A stretch of 64,000 nt of DNA from positions 1 through 64,000 of the forward strand of contig NZ_FNHS01000021.1 of NCBI RefSeq assembly GCF_900103445.1. Direction: 5' to 3'. Shown here in pieces: positions 49,106 to 57,981 of this stretch. The position numbers and the translations under genes were made by a program. The DNA is from Methylobacterium phyllostachyos. Its GTDB lineage: Bacteria > Pseudomonadota > Alphaproteobacteria > Rhizobiales > Beijerinckiaceae. The notes under the pieces are model-generated. The model did no database searches. It had not been told where the DNA came from and was given only the letters and a program-made list of their open reading frames with translations. Position 1 is the stretch's first letter; every line of letters begins with the position of its first letter.

Positions 49106-50110
49106 GTGATCTTCATCCACCAGCCTGCCACCGGCGCCGGATCCGCGCTGCTTGAACGCCGCATCATCGATCTTCAGGATCCCATTCCCGAGGATACCGT
49201 CTGGCTCGACCTGATCCGTCCGAGCCGGGAGGAGGAGATGAAGGCCGAGTCCTTCGCGGGTATCGAGGTGCCGACCCGCGAGGAGATGAAGGACATCGAG
49301 CCCTCGGAGCTGCTCTATGTCGAGGAGGGCGCCCGCTACATGACCGGGCGCGTGCTCTCGAAGGTCAGCGATTCCGAGGAGCCGGGCCTCGCCGGCATCA
49401 CCTTCATCCTGCGCGGCAACCGGCTGGTGACGGTGCGCCACGAGGAGCCCCAAGCCTTCCGGATGTACACGCAGCGCGCCGGCCGCTCGATGGGCAACGG
49501 CAGCACCGCAACCCCCTCCGGCGAGACCATCCTGGCCGGCCTGATCGAGGCGGTGATCGACCGTGCCGCCGACGTGCTCCAGCTTCAGGGCGAGCGGATC
49601 GACCGGCTGTCGGGCAAGATCTTCGAGGTGCAGGACGATCCCTCGGCCCGCAATACCGCCCTGCAGGAGACCTTGCGGGCGCTTGGCCGGCACGGCGACC
49701 TCATCTCCAAGCAACGCGAGAGCCTCGTCTCCATGGAGCGAATCCTGCTCTCGCTTTCGGCGACCTACCGCACCAACAAAGCGCCCCGCGACCTGCGAGA
49801 GGATGTCCGCTCGACCCTGCGGGATCTTCAATCCCTGGAAGAGCACGCGACCTTCCTCAACAACAAAATTCAATTTTTGCTCGACGCGACGCTCGGACTC
49901 GTCAACCTTGAGCAGAACAACATCATCAAGCTGTTCTCGGTCATGGCCGTGGTGTTCATGCCGCCGACGCTGATCGCATCGATCTACGGCATGAATTTCA
50001 AGTCGATTCCGGAACTCGAATTGTCATTCGGCTACCCGATGGCGCTGGTCATGATGGTTGTTGCAGCTGTATTTCCATACTTCTTCTTCCGCTGGAAGAA
50101 GTGGCTCTAG
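49106..50110 (+). CDS. corA: CorA-family magnesium transporter
   Basis: Divalent cation channel, 334 residues. A large cytoplasmic domain (1-270) with long helices ('LREDVRSTLRDLQSLEEHAT') is followed by two C-terminal helices. The signature GMNF is in 'LIASIYGMNFKSIPELELSF', and the C-terminus is 'FFFRWKKWL'. The start codon at 49106 is GTG and the protein begins 'IFIHQPATGAGSALLERR'. Mg2+, or Co2+/Ni2+, would enter through a pentamer. Confidence 0.93.
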   Translation: MIFIHQPATGAGSALLERRIIDLQDPIPEDTVWLDLIRPSREEEMKAESFAGIEVPTREEMKDIEPSELLYVEEGARYMTGRVLSKVSDSEEPGLAGITFILRGNRLVTVRHEEPQAFRMYTQRAGRSMGNGSTATPSGETILAGLIEAVIDRAADVLQLQGERIDRLSGKIFEVQDDPSARNTALQETLRALGRHGDLISKQRESLVSMERILLSLSATYRTNKAPRDLREDVRSTLRDLQSLEEHATFLNNKIQFLLDATLGLVNLEQNNIIKLFSVMAVVFMPPTLIASIYGMNFKSIPELELSFGYPMALVMMVVAAVFPYFFFRWKKWL

Positions 50111-50204
50111 CCTCGGATGCCCGCGAAAATCGGGAAATAATTAAGATCTTTAACGGAGAACCGGGACCTGACGGCGCGGCACGACCGCGAAGACGGATGC
50201 CCCC

Positions 50205-51890
50205 ATGCGTTTCTCCCTCAAGACGGTCCTCTCCGGCGCGATCGGCCTGCTCGCGCTCGCCGCTGCGGGCCAGGGGATCGCCAGCGTCGCGTTCCTGTCC
50301 GAGATCGAGGGGAACGCGCAGGCGGTCTCGCAGCAGGCCCTGCCCACGCAGAACCAGGCCGAGGCCATCGGGACCGCCGTCCGGGACGCGCGCCTCGGCC
50401 TCTACCGGCTCGCGGTGGCCTCCCCCGACGCGGCCGCCCTGGACAGGAACCAGACGGCGCTGACCGATACGCTCGGGGCGCTCTCCAGCCTGCGCCAAGC
50501 CTTCCAGGAGCGCCTGACCGCGCCGCAGGACCGGGCGATCTACGAGCGCTTCACCACGGCCTGGAATGCTTACCAGAACATCCAGTTGCAGGTGGTCGAA
50601 CTGATGATTGCGGACGACCGGGCCGGCGCCCTCGCGCTGGTGCTGGACCCCGCCACCGGAGCGCGGAACGACGAGGCCGTCACGAGCCTCACCGAGGCGA
50701 TCGCCTTGGCTCGGTCGCAGACGGAGGCCAACGTCGCCGAGACCGCGCGGGAGGCGACGCGGGCCAAGCTGATCGCCCTGGCGGCGACAGTGGTGGGTCT
50801 AGCGGTGGCGGCTGCCGCGCTGCTGTTCGCCGTGTTCGGCATCGCCCGTCCGATCGAGCGCATGACCGGCGCGATGAAGCGCCTCGCCGAGGGCGACGAG
50901 ACCGTACCGGTCCCGCAGGCGGGGCGCCGCGACGAGATTGGCGCCATGGCGTCGGCCGTGCAGGTGTTCAAGGATAACCTCATCCGCAGCCGCGCACTGG
51001 AGCGGGATACCGCCCTCGCCCGGGAAGACGCCGAGACGCAACGCCGGCGCGCCGTCCACGCGATGGCCGGATCGTTCGAGGCGGCCGTCGGCGGCGTCCT
51101 GGCGCGGGTCTCGGACGCTGCCCGCGGCCTGCGCGCGGATGCCGAGGCGATGACCGGAACGGCCACGCACACGGCCGAACGCTCCGCGACCGTGGCGGGT
51201 GCGGCCCAGGAGGCGGCTCAGCATGTCGGGACGGTGGCAGCGGCGGCGGAGCAGCTCGGCGCCTCGGTCCAGGAGATCAGCCGGCAGGTGGACGGCTCCG
51301 CCGAACTCGCCCGGAGCGCGGTGGTCCAGGCGGGCAACACCGCCCATCTCGTCCAGGAGCTGAGCGCTGCGGCGGGCCGGATCGGCGACGTGGTTCGCCT
51401 GATCACCGACATCGCCGGCCAAACCAACCTGCTGGCGCTGAATGCCACCATCGAGGCGGCCCGGGCCGGCGCGGCCGGCAAGGGTTTCGCGGTGGTCGCC
51501 GCCGAGGTCAAGCAACTCGCCGAGCAGACCGCCAAGGCCACGGGCGAGATCACCGGTCAGGTCGGCCGCATCCAGGGAGCGACAGGGCAGACCGTAACGG
51601 CGATCGACGGCATCGCGGCGCGCATCCGCGAGATCGACGGCGTGGCGAGCTCCATCGCTGCCGCCGTGGAGCAGCAGGGCGCGGCCACCCGGGAAATCGC
51701 CCGCAACGTCTCCGAGGCAGCCTCCGGCACCAGCGCGGTCACCGGCACGATCGATGCGGTGGCCCGGGCTGCCGACGAGACCGGCACGGCCGCCACGCGG
51801 ATGTTCGCCTCGGCGGCGAGCCTCTCGGAGCAATCCGCCGAACTCCGCCGGGAGATCGACACCTTCCTGGCGACCGTGCGCGTAGCCTGA
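50205..51890 (+). CDS. methyl-accepting chemotaxis protein
   Basis: A 561-residue chemoreceptor. Order: TM1 about 8-30, a four-helix periplasmic sensor about 35-185 ('LPTQNQAEAIGTAVRDARLG'), TM2 about 190-215 ('LIALAATVVGLAVAAAALLF'), HAMP about 216-270, and the signalling domain, whose hairpin tip is 'QTNLLALNATIEAARAGAAG' at about residues 405-425. It should sense small molecules and control CheA. No che genes are adjacent. It is the first gene after corA in the same direction, with its own likely promoter. Confidence 0.93.
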   Translation: MRFSLKTVLSGAIGLLALAAAGQGIASVAFLSEIEGNAQAVSQQALPTQNQAEAIGTAVRDARLGLYRLAVASPDAAALDRNQTALTDTLGALSSLRQAFQERLTAPQDRAIYERFTTAWNAYQNIQLQVVELMIADDRAGALALVLDPATGARNDEAVTSLTEAIALARSQTEANVAETAREATRAKLIALAATVVGLAVAAAALLFAVFGIARPIERMTGAMKRLAEGDETVPVPQAGRRDEIGAMASAVQVFKDNLIRSRALERDTALAREDAETQRRRAVHAMAGSFEAAVGGVLARVSDAARGLRADAEAMTGTATHTAERSATVAGAAQEAAQHVGTVAAAAEQLGASVQEISRQVDGSAELARSAVVQAGNTAHLVQELSAAAGRIGDVVRLITDIAGQTNLLALNATIEAARAGAAGKGFAVVAAEVKQLAEQTAKATGEITGQVGRIQGATGQTVTAIDGIAARIREIDGVASSIAAAVEQQGAATREIARNVSEAASGTSAVTGTIDAVARAADETGTAATRMFASAASLSEQSAELRREIDTFLATVRVA

Positions 51891-52072
51891 AGGTCAGCTC
51901 GGGCTCGCCAAGTTCATCCGGACGCGCCCGGAGCCGATCAGGCCGGCCGTGAGAAGGCGTGAGCCGCCCGCCGCCCCGGCTTACGGGGCCGGCGGCAAGA
52001 GGGGTGGCGCGCGGTCCGGTCCATCCGCATCAGGATGAGGGTACCGTCGGGATCACCCGCGCCGTCGAGCCG

Positions 52073-53761
52073 TCACGCCACCGCGGCCAAGTGCTTCACC
52101 TCTGCCTTGACCACCACCTTGCCGACCGGGGCCGCCTTGCCGCAGCCCTCGGCCTCGGGGGCCAGGACCGGCGGCTGCACCCAGCGGCCGGCATCGAGGT
52201 CGGCGATCCGGCCGTTGATCTCGCGGATGACGTAGCGCGAGAACGGATAGACGTGCAGGTAGATCACCATGTTGGTGACCACCGCCTCCAGCGCGGCCGG
52301 GTTGCGGCGGGCGGTCTCCAGGAACACGCTCCAGAAGTGCTTGGCGAGTTCCGGCCGGCGCACGGTCATCCGCCAGCAGACGCGCAGCAGCGAATAGAGA
52401 TCGTGGGCGACATGGCGCCAGTCGAGTTTTTGCGCAGCGAACTTGGGCCGCTTCACCCGCCGCGCCACCACCCGCACCCGATCGAAGAAGCTCGCCGGGT
52501 CGTAGATCTCCTGGAGGACGTCGCGATAGTCGGCGAGCACGTCGCGCTGCGGGCGCAGCGTGACGAAGTTGATCCCCTGCGTGCACTGGTCGCCCTGGTC
52601 GGCGGTGGTCGCCGCGTAGTTCTCGTAGAGCCGGCCCTCCTTGCGCAGGCGGCGCGAGAGCTGGGTGTTCGGCAGCGCGAAGAGCAGGCCCACCATGGCG
52701 ATCGGGATGCCGGTCTGGCTGATGCAGAGCGACATCGCCTTGGAGATGCTGTCCTGCTCGGTGTCGAAGCCGACGATGAAGCCGGCGGTGACGAACATCC
52801 CGTTCTCGTAGAGCTTGTGCACGCTGTCGGCGATCGAGCGCTTGGTGTTCTGCTTCTTCTGCGTCTGGATCAGCGTCGCCTCGTCGGGCGTCTCGATGCC
52901 GGTGAACAGGGCGAAGAAGTTCGCGTCCCGCATCATCCCGAGCAGTTCCTCGTCGTCCGCGAGGTTCAGCGAGGCCTCGGTCGAGAACTTGAACGGGTAG
53001 CCGTGATCCGCCTGCCATTGGATGAGGTGCGGCAGGAACAGCTTGATCGCCTTCTTGTTGCCGATCAGGTTGTCGTCGACGAAATCGACATGGCCGCGGT
53101 AGCCGAGGCTGTACAGCCGGTCGAGTTCGGCCAGCATCTGCGGCGTGGTCTTGGTCCGCGGGGCGCGGCCGTAGAGCTCGATGATGTCGCAGAACTCGCA
53201 GGTGAACGGGCAGCCGCGCGAGAACTGGACGCCGATATACAGGTAGTGGCTGAAGGTCAGCAGGTCGAAGCGCGGGATCGGGCTCTTGGTGACGTCCGCC
53301 TTGAACTTCTCCGCCGTGAGCCGGCCGCGGCGCTCGCCCGATTCCCAGGCCGCCACGAATTTGTCGAGGATGCCCTCCGCCTCACCGAGCACGAGGAAGT
53401 CCGCCTTGTCGTAGACTTCCGGCGTCGAGGTCGGCGCGGGGCCGCCGACGCAGACCGGGGTGCCGAGCGCCACGCACTTGTCGATGACGACGAGGCAGTC
53501 CGGCTCCTGGGGCAGCATGCCGCCGGTCATCACGAGGTCGGCCGCCAGGATCTGGGCGTCCGTCAGCTCTTCGCAATTGCGGTTGACCAGCGTCACCTGC
53601 CAAGCCGGCGGCAGCATCGCGGCGAGCGTGATCAGGCCGAGCGGCGGCGCCGGGGCGCGGGCGCCCTGCAGCTCCATGGCCTCTTTGAAGTTCCACATGG
53701 AGTTTTCGTAGAACTTCGGGAACACCATCAGCACGCGCGGGGCCGTGTTCGCTTCCGACAT
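52073..53761 (-). CDS. B12-binding radical SAM protein with DUF4070
   Basis: A 562-residue protein. The N-terminal cobalamin-binding region ('RVLMVFPKFYENSMWNFKEA', 'PPLGLITLAAMLPPAWQVTL') leads to the radical SAM core with the cluster motif 'CPFTCEFCDI' (CxxxCxxC) in 'IGVQFSRGCPFTCEFCDIIE', then 'YFVDDNLIGNKKA'-like sequence ('VDFVDDNLIGNKKAIKLFLP') and the C-terminal DUF4070. Related enzymes include HpnP, the hopanoid C-2 methylase, but the N-terminus and active site differ from HpnP as I know it. Substrate unknown. GAGGAA precedes the ATG at 53761. Confidence 0.85.
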   Translation of the reverse strand: MSEANTAPRVLMVFPKFYENSMWNFKEAMELQGARAPAPPLGLITLAAMLPPAWQVTLVNRNCEELTDAQILAADLVMTGGMLPQEPDCLVVIDKCVALGTPVCVGGPAPTSTPEVYDKADFLVLGEAEGILDKFVAAWESGERRGRLTAEKFKADVTKSPIPRFDLLTFSHYLYIGVQFSRGCPFTCEFCDIIELYGRAPRTKTTPQMLAELDRLYSLGYRGHVDFVDDNLIGNKKAIKLFLPHLIQWQADHGYPFKFSTEASLNLADDEELLGMMRDANFFALFTGIETPDEATLIQTQKKQNTKRSIADSVHKLYENGMFVTAGFIVGFDTEQDSISKAMSLCISQTGIPIAMVGLLFALPNTQLSRRLRKEGRLYENYAATTADQGDQCTQGINFVTLRPQRDVLADYRDVLQEIYDPASFFDRVRVVARRVKRPKFAAQKLDWRHVAHDLYSLLRVCWRMTVRRPELAKHFWSVFLETARRNPAALEAVVTNMVIYLHVYPFSRYVIREINGRIADLDAGRWVQPPVLAPEAEGCGKAAPVGKVVVKAEVKHLAAVA

Positions 53762-54005
53762 GCCAGTTCCTCGTTCACGCGCGCACCCGGTCTCGACCGA
53801 AGATTGGACCAGGCACAGGATCGGCCCCTGACCTGCGGGCGAATTGAGGCCGTTTTTCGCTCCCGCAGCAATTCGAGTCGACGAGGTCAACACGACGCCC
53901 GCCCAAATCGGGTTTATCAACCCTGCCGGCCGCCGCATCCGCGTATTCCGGCTGATTGTCGACGCGATGCGCCATTTCGGCGACAGGCCGCTGCGCGGCG
54001 CGATT

Positions 54006-54848
54006 TCACGGGAGCACCCGGAACCGCTCCGGTTGGGTCCCGTCGGCATCGGTGAAGCCATAGATCCGAGCGAGGTCGCCGGCGTGCAGCACTGCGCCAG
54101 CTTGGGCGGCGACATCCGGGTCGGCAGCGAGCGCGGCAAGCGCCCGGCCGGCGTAGAGCGGCCCTTCGGTGGCGCGGTCGTCCTGCCCGAGGTCGCGCGC
54201 CCGCTCGGTGGCGACGAAGCCCGGCGAGAGACCGAGCGCCGTGACGCCGTGCGGTGCCAGCTCCCGGGCGAAGGCCAGGGCCAGCCGGTTGGTGGCAGCC
54301 TTGGCCGAGTCGTAGAAGATATCGCCAAGATACGCATCGGTCCCGAAGGAGACCAGTGCGATCAGGCCGGCGCGTGCCGCCACCATGGCCGGGGCGACGG
54401 CGCGGGCGAGGAGTAGAGCCGGCAAAGGACCGGCCTCGAGGAAGCCGAGATAGGGCTCGGCGGAGCGGCGCCAGAATGGCTCGCCCCAGCCGGCGCCGTC
54501 CGGGTAGCGCTCGCCGTCATAGCCCTCGTTGCCGCCCCAGACGCTGCAGGCCGCGACATCGATCCGGCCGAACCGGCGGAGCGCCCAATGGACCAGCGCG
54601 TCGGTGGCGCGCTCGGAGCGGTGGTCGCAGAGATAGTGGTGGCCGCGCCCACCGGCCTCATCGACCATGCGGGCGGTGTCCTCGATGGATTCCGACCGCA
54701 TCTCGGTGCGCGCGCCGGTCTCGCTGGACCGGGCGGTGACGATCACGGTGGCGCCCGCCTCGCCGAGCGCCCGGGCGAGCCCTCGGCCGACACCCCGCGA
54801 GGCGCCCGCCACGAGGCAGATTTTGTGAGACAGATCGGGCGCGCTCAC
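54006..54848 (-). CDS. short-chain dehydrogenase/reductase
   Basis: A 280-residue SDR oxidoreductase. The NAD(P) motif is 'ICLVAGASRGVGRGLARALG'; the Tyr-Lys pair is in 'IFYDSAKAATNRLALAFARE' (YxxxK), with the Ser upstream in 'LIALVSFGTDAYLGD'. GTG 54848 overlaps the stop of the crotonase gene (GTGA), so the two form a coupled unit. A role with that crotonase, for example in acyl-CoA or hydroxyacyl-CoA turnover, is inferred. Confidence 0.87.
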   Translation of the reverse strand: MSAPDLSHKICLVAGASRGVGRGLARALGEAGATVIVTARSSETGARTEMRSESIEDTARMVDEAGGRGHHYLCDHRSERATDALVHWALRRFGRIDVAACSVWGGNEGYDGERYPDGAGWGEPFWRRSAEPYLGFLEAGPLPALLLARAVAPAMVAARAGLIALVSFGTDAYLGDIFYDSAKAATNRLALAFARELAPHGVTALGLSPGFVATERARDLGQDDRATEGPLYAGRALAALAADPDVAAQAGAVLHAGDLARIYGFTDADGTQPERFRVLP

Positions 54849-55606
54849 GCCGAGGCGGGCTTGGCGCGGTTGAGGAAGGCGGCGAGCCGCTCCTGGGATT
54901 CGTGCGAACGCAGCTGCGCGTCGAACGCCTTGGCCTCGGCCTCCAGGGCCGCCTCGACCTGGGCCTGATCGCCCCGGATCAGCGCCCGCGAGGCGGCGAG
55001 CGCCCCGCGCGGCAGGGCGGCCAGCTTGGTGGCCTGGGCGACGGCCTGCTCGACCAGCATGTCGGCCGGCAGCACCGCGTTGACCAGGCCGAGCACCTGC
55101 GCCTCGTCGGCCTCCAGCGGCCGGGACAGGAGCAGCAATTCGGTGGCCCTGAGCCGCCCGACCCGCAGGGGCAGCAGGTAGCTCGACGCCGCCTCCGGCA
55201 CGAGGCCGAGTTCCACGAAGGGCATGCGCAGCCGCGCCGCCGGGCTGGCATAGACGAGGTCGCAATGCAGGCAGAGCGTCGCGCCGATCCCCACCGCGAT
55301 CCCGTCGACCGCCGCCACCATCGGGGTGCGCGTGCGGGCGAGCTGGCGGATGAAGGCTAAAGCCGGCGAGTTGCTGAACCCGTCCTCGGCATGACCCATG
55401 AAGTCCGCGAGGTCGTTGCCGGCGCTGAACATGCCGGGCTGCCCGGCGAAGATCACGGCGCCGATCCGGTCCGACGCATCGGCCTCGGCCAGCGCCTCGC
55501 GCATGGCGTCGTACATCGCGCCCGTGAGCGCGTTCTTCTTCTCCGGGCGGTTCAGGGTGATCAGGCGGACGCCGCCCTCCAAGTCGCTGATGATGATCGT
55601 CTGCAT
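54845..55606 (-). CDS. crotonase-family protein, one catalytic Glu missing
   Basis: A 253-residue crotonase-fold protein, annotated enoyl-CoA hydratase/isomerase. 'LNRPEKKNALTGAMYDAMRE', 'QPGMFSAGNDLADFMG' and 'GIAVGIGATLCLHCDLVYAS' are present, but the first catalytic Glu (in the usual GGGCEL) is replaced by Thr here; the second Glu is kept in 'RMPFVELGLVPEAASSYLLP'. This suggests an isomerase or other crotonase reaction and not a normal hydratase. Its stop overlaps the SDR start. Confidence 0.85.
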   Translation of the reverse strand: MQTIIISDLEGGVRLITLNRPEKKNALTGAMYDAMREALAEADASDRIGAVIFAGQPGMFSAGNDLADFMGHAEDGFSNSPALAFIRQLARTRTPMVAAVDGIAVGIGATLCLHCDLVYASPAARLRMPFVELGLVPEAASSYLLPLRVGRLRATELLLLSRPLEADEAQVLGLVNAVLPADMLVEQAVAQATKLAALPRGALAASRALIRGDQAQVEAALEAEAKAFDAQLRSHESQERLAAFLNRAKPASA

Positions 55607-55627
55607 GGCGGCGTCCTGATCCGATCC

Positions 55628-55978
55628 CTACTCGATTTCAGCCAGTATACTGTCGATCGCGTCGTCCGCCCTCAGGGCGCTCCGACGCGCCAGGGCATAG
55701 AGTTCCTCCAGGGCGCGCGACCACGAGCCCGGCTGGCGCGGGCTGTCGCGATCGAGCTCATCGCGCCCGAAATCATCGACGATCCGGCCGATGGCATCGA
55801 TGATCGAGACGTGGCACTCGGTGAAGCGCCCGTCATCGACCGACTTGATCTGCACACTGCTGTTCTGAAAGGCGGCCTGGAACACGTCCGGCCGGATGCT
55901 TTCCTGCCAGACCAGTTCCCCCGCGCGAGTCCGCTCCAGCAGGCGCTCGACGAGACGCCGCTGCTTGTCGAAATTCAT
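55628..55978 (-). CDS. 116-residue hypothetical protein
   Basis: Starts MNFDKQRRLVERLLERTRAG at ATG 55978. A soluble alpha/beta-looking protein: 'ESIRPDVFQAAFQNSSVQIK', 'HVSIIDAIGRIVDDFGRDEL', and a C-terminal helix 'ALEELYALARRSALRADD'. No signal, no membrane segment, no family recognised. It ends 22 nt before the crotonase start on the same strand and may share its mRNA. Confidence 0.6.
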   Translation of the reverse strand: MNFDKQRRLVERLLERTRAGELVWQESIRPDVFQAAFQNSSVQIKSVDDGRFTECHVSIIDAIGRIVDDFGRDELDRDSPRQPGSWSRALEELYALARRSALRADDAIDSILAEIE

Positions 55979-56116
55979 GCCCACCCCCTGTCGGCTCCCC
56001 GACCCGATCGTCTCGCGCGGCCGAGCAGCCCTGGCCCGGCCGGGGACGAATCGCGGGCATTGAACATCGTGCCGCAGGGCGGAGCCAGCCCGATATGCCC
56101 GCGGCTCCGGCGCCCC

Positions 56117-57856
56117 TCAGACCGCCAGGGCCAGCCCGGCCTCGTCCGTGAAGGCGCCGCCCTCGACCACGCTCTGCTCCAGTCCCGAGGCGGCCACCAG
56201 GAGGTTCTCGGCGTAGAAGCGCGCGAGCTTGATGCGGGCGGGGTGGGCCGGATCGGTCTCGCCGGCCTTCCGGGCGGCGGAAGCCGCCAGCGCGCTCCGG
56301 GCGAGGCAGGCGCCGCCGAGCACGAGGCCGAACAGGCGCAGATACGGGGTCGCGCCGGCGAGCGCGCCTTCCGGCCGGTTGGAGGCGAGCGCCGCGAGCT
56401 GATGGCTCGTCGCCCGGTCGAGGCTGCCGATCCCGTCTCGCAGCCGCGCCGCCATATGACCGAAGGCCGGATCGCCCGCCTTGAGCAGACCCTCGGCCGC
56501 CCGGCGCATCCAGGCGATCTGCGAGCGCGCCGTGGCGCCGCCGTTCAGCGGCAGCTTGCGGGCGGTGAGGTCGATGGCCTGGATGCCGTTGGTGCCCTCG
56601 TAGATACCGAGGATCCGGGCGTCCCGCATCAGCTGCGCCGCCCCGGTCTCCTCCACGAAGCCCATGCCGCCATGGACCTGCACGCCGAGGGAGGTCACCT
56701 CATTGGCGAGATCGGTGGAGAACGCCTTGGCCACCGGGGTCAGCAGCGAGGCGCGGTCGAGGGCGGTCTGCCCCTCCGCATCCTTCGACGCGTCGAGGGC
56801 GGCGGCGGTGAGGTAGCAGATGGCGCGGGCGGCGGCCGTGTAGGCCTTCATGGTGAGCAGCATGCGCTGCACGTCGGGATGCGAGACGATCGGGCTCGTC
56901 GCCTCGGTGGTACCGATGGCCTTCCCCTGTCGGCGCTCTTGCGCATAGGCCAGCGCCCGCTGGGTCGCGGCCTCGGCGACGCCCACGCCCTGGAGGCCGA
57001 CATTGAGGCGGGCCGCGTTCATCATCGTGAACATGCAGGCCAAGCCCTTGTTCTCCTGGCCGATTAGCCAGCCGGTGGCGCCGCCCTGATCGCCGAACGC
57101 CATGGAGCAGGTCGGCGAGGCGTGGATGCCAAGCTTGTGCTCGATGCCGGAGCAGCGCAGGTCGTTGCGGGTGCCATCGGGAAGCACCTTCGGCACCAGG
57201 AACAGCGAGATACCGCGCGTGCCGGCCGGCGCGTCGGGCAGCCGGGCCAGGACGAGGTGGACGATGTTGTCGGCCAGATCGTGCTCGCCGTAGGTGATGT
57301 AGATCTTGTTGCCGGTGATCCGGTAGGTGCCGTCGCCGGCCGGCACGGCGCGGGTGCGCAGCAGGGCGAGGTCGGAGCCCGCCTGCGGCTCGGTCAGGTT
57401 CATGGTGGCGGGCCATTCGCCCGAGACCAGCTTCTCGAGGTAGCGTGCCTTCAGGTCGTCGGCGCCGTGGGCCGCCAGCGCCTCAATGCCACCCTGGGTC
57501 AGAAGCGGGCAGAGGCCGAAGGCGAGGTTGGCGCCGTTCCACATCTCGGTGCAGGCGGCCTCGATCAGCTTCGGCAAACCCTGGCCGCCATGGTCGGCCT
57601 CGGCCGAGAGCCCGTTCCAGCCGCCCTCCGTGAAGGTCCGGTAGGCCTCCCGCCAGCCCGGCGGGGTGGTGACGCGCCCGTCCGTGAAGGGGGTGCCGTG
57701 CCGGTCGCCGACCCGGTTGAGCGGCGCGAGCACGCCAGCGGCGATCCGCCCGGCCTCTGTGAGGATCGCCTCGGCGTCCTCGGGATCGACCGCGTCGAGC
57801 CCGGCCACATGCCGGAGCGTGAACAGCATCTCGGGGACCGGGGCGCGGTAACTCAT
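56117..57856 (-). CDS. large acyl-CoA dehydrogenase (about 580 aa type)
   Basis: A 579-residue flavin enzyme of the long acyl-CoA dehydrogenase class (with a C-terminal acyl-CoA dehydrogenase-like extension) to which DmdC, 3-methylmercaptopropionyl-CoA dehydrogenase, also belongs. Motifs: 'TMNLTEPQAGSDLALLRTRA', 'ITGNKIYITYGEHDLADNIV', 'VQVHGGMGFVEETGAAQLMR' and the catalytic Glu in 'ILGIYEGTNGIQAIDLTARK'. ATG 57856 has AGGGAGG upstream. The substrate cannot be fixed. Confidence 0.88.
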   Translation of the reverse strand: MSYRAPVPEMLFTLRHVAGLDAVDPEDAEAILTEAGRIAAGVLAPLNRVGDRHGTPFTDGRVTTPPGWREAYRTFTEGGWNGLSAEADHGGQGLPKLIEAACTEMWNGANLAFGLCPLLTQGGIEALAAHGADDLKARYLEKLVSGEWPATMNLTEPQAGSDLALLRTRAVPAGDGTYRITGNKIYITYGEHDLADNIVHLVLARLPDAPAGTRGISLFLVPKVLPDGTRNDLRCSGIEHKLGIHASPTCSMAFGDQGGATGWLIGQENKGLACMFTMMNAARLNVGLQGVGVAEAATQRALAYAQERRQGKAIGTTEATSPIVSHPDVQRMLLTMKAYTAAARAICYLTAAALDASKDAEGQTALDRASLLTPVAKAFSTDLANEVTSLGVQVHGGMGFVEETGAAQLMRDARILGIYEGTNGIQAIDLTARKLPLNGGATARSQIAWMRRAAEGLLKAGDPAFGHMAARLRDGIGSLDRATSHQLAALASNRPEGALAGATPYLRLFGLVLGGACLARSALAASAARKAGETDPAHPARIKLARFYAENLLVAASGLEQSVVEGGAFTDEAGLALAV

Positions 57857-57981
57857 GACGATCCTCCCTTGGCGGCCCGTGCGCTCGATCCGGCGCGGGT
57901 TTGACCACGCCCGCATCCCGGGTCTACGGCGGCCCGAGAATAGGCGCGCGCTGTGCCCTTGTCTCTGAAACGGCTTTCCCC

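Noticed and set aside
48835..49155. 106-codon frame upstream of corA
   Set aside because: It runs into corA in another frame and has no ribosome site or recognisable domain.
52073..53761. Calling the radical SAM gene hpnP
   Set aside because: The N-terminus and cluster-flanking residues differ from known HpnP, so only the DUF4070 family is supported.
51959..54055. 698-codon plus-strand frame
   Set aside because: Antisense to the radical SAM gene, no motifs and odd composition.
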